Positions 4,915-5,736 of a stretch of 5,736 bases of DNA are shown here, in pieces (position 1 is the first letter of the stretch; each line of letters starts with the position of its first letter). The notes under the pieces were generated by a model. That model ran no database searches. It was given only the letters and a program-made list of their open reading frames with translations, and had not been told where the DNA came from. Source of the DNA: Planctomycetota bacterium (GTDB taxonomy: Bacteria > Planctomycetota > Phycisphaerae > WQYP01). The position numbers and the translations under genes are program-made. The DNA is taken from the NCBI GenBank assembly GCA_021816165.1, contig JAKAYZ010000190.1, positions 1 to 5,736 on the forward strand, in the 5' to 3' direction.

Positions 4915-5736
4915 TCATCCACCGTACGTCCAACCAACCCACGCGCCCGTCAAGCCTCCGCTCACGGTGGCTGCGCCCAGACCGCCCGGACCATTCATCA
5001 GCCCCGCCCCTGTACCGGCAACAGCCGCGTCAAAGCCGATGTTGAACAGGCCCTCACCGGCAGCGGCAGTTGCGATCATCGCGCCCTCCGACATCCTGAA
5101 AGGCGGAAACTCGGCTGCCACGCCCCCAGCGCCAAACAGTCCGACCTCGTGGGTACCGATCAGAGAATACCCCTCGAGCAGGGCTCGCTCGCGGGTACCG
5201 ACCCTCCATTTAAGTCCCGCAAATATCCCTCCGGGAATCTCTGCGCCGCCCAAAGCAAACGGATTGAACCCTCCTCCGGGGCTCCCCGCTCCCCAATTCC
5301 AAGACTGGTAAACCCCGAAGTGCCACTCCTCCTTCCATCTCCGGACCCACTGCCAGAAGCCGCTCCCACCAGCCGCCGGCTCGAGGTCAGCTGGCCCGAA
5401 GAAACTGATCTGGGCCTCCTTCGCCCTCGGAAACAGCGTCAACTCGGCACCGACCAAGCCACCGATTCCGAGGCGTGATTGCGGCACTGTTCCGACGGAA
5501 GAGTCGAAGAACACCCCAAAACCAAGCGCGTCCGGAGGGCTGCCCTGGACGACAGAGCCTAGCCCAACCGCCGCGATTGGCGACATCCCAATCAGGAAGC
5601 TGGTCAGGGAAAGAGTTGTGAGCACGTCCATCATCCCGATGTGCCCGCTCGGATCAAACATATTGATCGGTTCCGCACCGGCGAAGAGGAATAGATTCGC
5701 GTTGGCGAGATCGCCGGGATTTATCGTGAGGGAATC
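4915..5736 (-). CDS. RHS-family protein, C-terminal end with variable tip (5' part outside window)
   Basis: The frame is open from the right edge and ends at TGA 4915-4917, giving 273 visible residues. Residues 1-32 are the end of an RHS core: GDLANANLFLFAGAEPINMFDPSGH, cited here in parts as GDLANANL and FAGAEPINMFDPSGH. This aligns with SLANPM and FTGNDPINMLDLNGH in the orphan fragment. The tip follows: a hydrophobic segment (about 38-63), then PPDALGFGV (67-75), GTV (82-84), GGLVGAEL (92-99) and further glycine-rich, aromatic sequence to the C-terminus. Such RHS proteins form a shell around a cleaved C-terminal toxin. Whether this tip is toxic is inferred; no catalytic motif is visible. 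A Met at residue 26 is inside the core and is not the true start. The gene is followed by the 481-residue partner and then by module-end repeat R2. Confidence 0.85.
   Translation of the reverse strand, partial: DSLTINPGDLANANLFLFAGAEPINMFDPSGHIGMMDVLTTLSLTSFLIGMSPIAAVGLGSVVQGSPPDALGFGVFFDSSVGTVPQSRLGIGGLVGAELTLFPRAKEAQISFFGPADLEPAAGGSGFWQWVRRWKEEWHFGVYQSWNWGAGSPGGGFNPFALGGAEIPGGIFAGLKWRVGTRERALLEGYSLIGTHEVGLFGAGGVAAEFPPFRMSEGAMIATAAAGEGLFNIGFDAAVAGTGAGLMNGPGGLGAATVSGGLTGAWVGWTYGG

Noticed and set aside
3767..5478. Long plus-strand open frames opposite the 481-residue gene and the RHS tip
   Set aside because: They are antisense to genes with clear RHS homology or a strong ribosome binding site, have arginine/proline-rich composition typical of GC-rich shadow frames, and show no domain.

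Overview
The window reads as bacterial chromosomal DNA of accessory character, rich in small dispersed repeats. The organism cannot be named from it. RHS proteins with variable C-terminal tips, a rhomboid beginning MIPIGTDAPRRRTPW, and many short palindromic and micro-tandem repeats between and inside genes resemble Planctomycetota or related groups, but this is only an inference.

Layout from left to right. Positions 1-360 (minus strand) hold the N-terminal 120 codons of a rhomboid-family intramembrane serine protease that runs off the left edge. Positions 361-689 are non-coding, with a short inverted repeat and a palindromic REP-like element. Positions 690-762 (plus strand) hold a complete tRNA with anticodon CAT, most like tRNA-Ile2 (the lysidine type) and less like elongator tRNA-Met. 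Positions 763-1487 have no convincing gene but contain several repeat fragments related to repeats elsewhere in the window.

From 1443 to 5736 everything is on the minus strand and is best read as two successive RHS-tip plus downstream-gene modules. The upstream module (right side) is the 3' end of an RHS protein (4915-5736, continuing off the right edge) followed by a 481-residue protein with two predicted membrane helices (3406-4851). The downstream module is an RHS C-terminal fragment without the usual repeat-bearing N-terminal body (2030-3313), followed after 11 nt and a strong ribosome binding site by a 176-residue protein with about four membrane helices (1488-2018). A gapless direct repeat of 81 bp (68 of 81 identical) sits at the 3' end of each module (1443-1523 and 3305-3385).

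Taken together, this looks like a polymorphic-toxin locus in which a displaced 'orphan' RHS tip and its partner gene are stored behind the active RHS tip and partner gene. The two tips share a glycine-rich block, and both partner genes encode predicted membrane proteins, so a membrane-acting toxin and membrane immunity protein is a reasonable but unproven model. The first ~70 codons of the orphan reading frame consist largely of dispersed repeat sequence, which suggests the RHS body was lost at a repeat junction.
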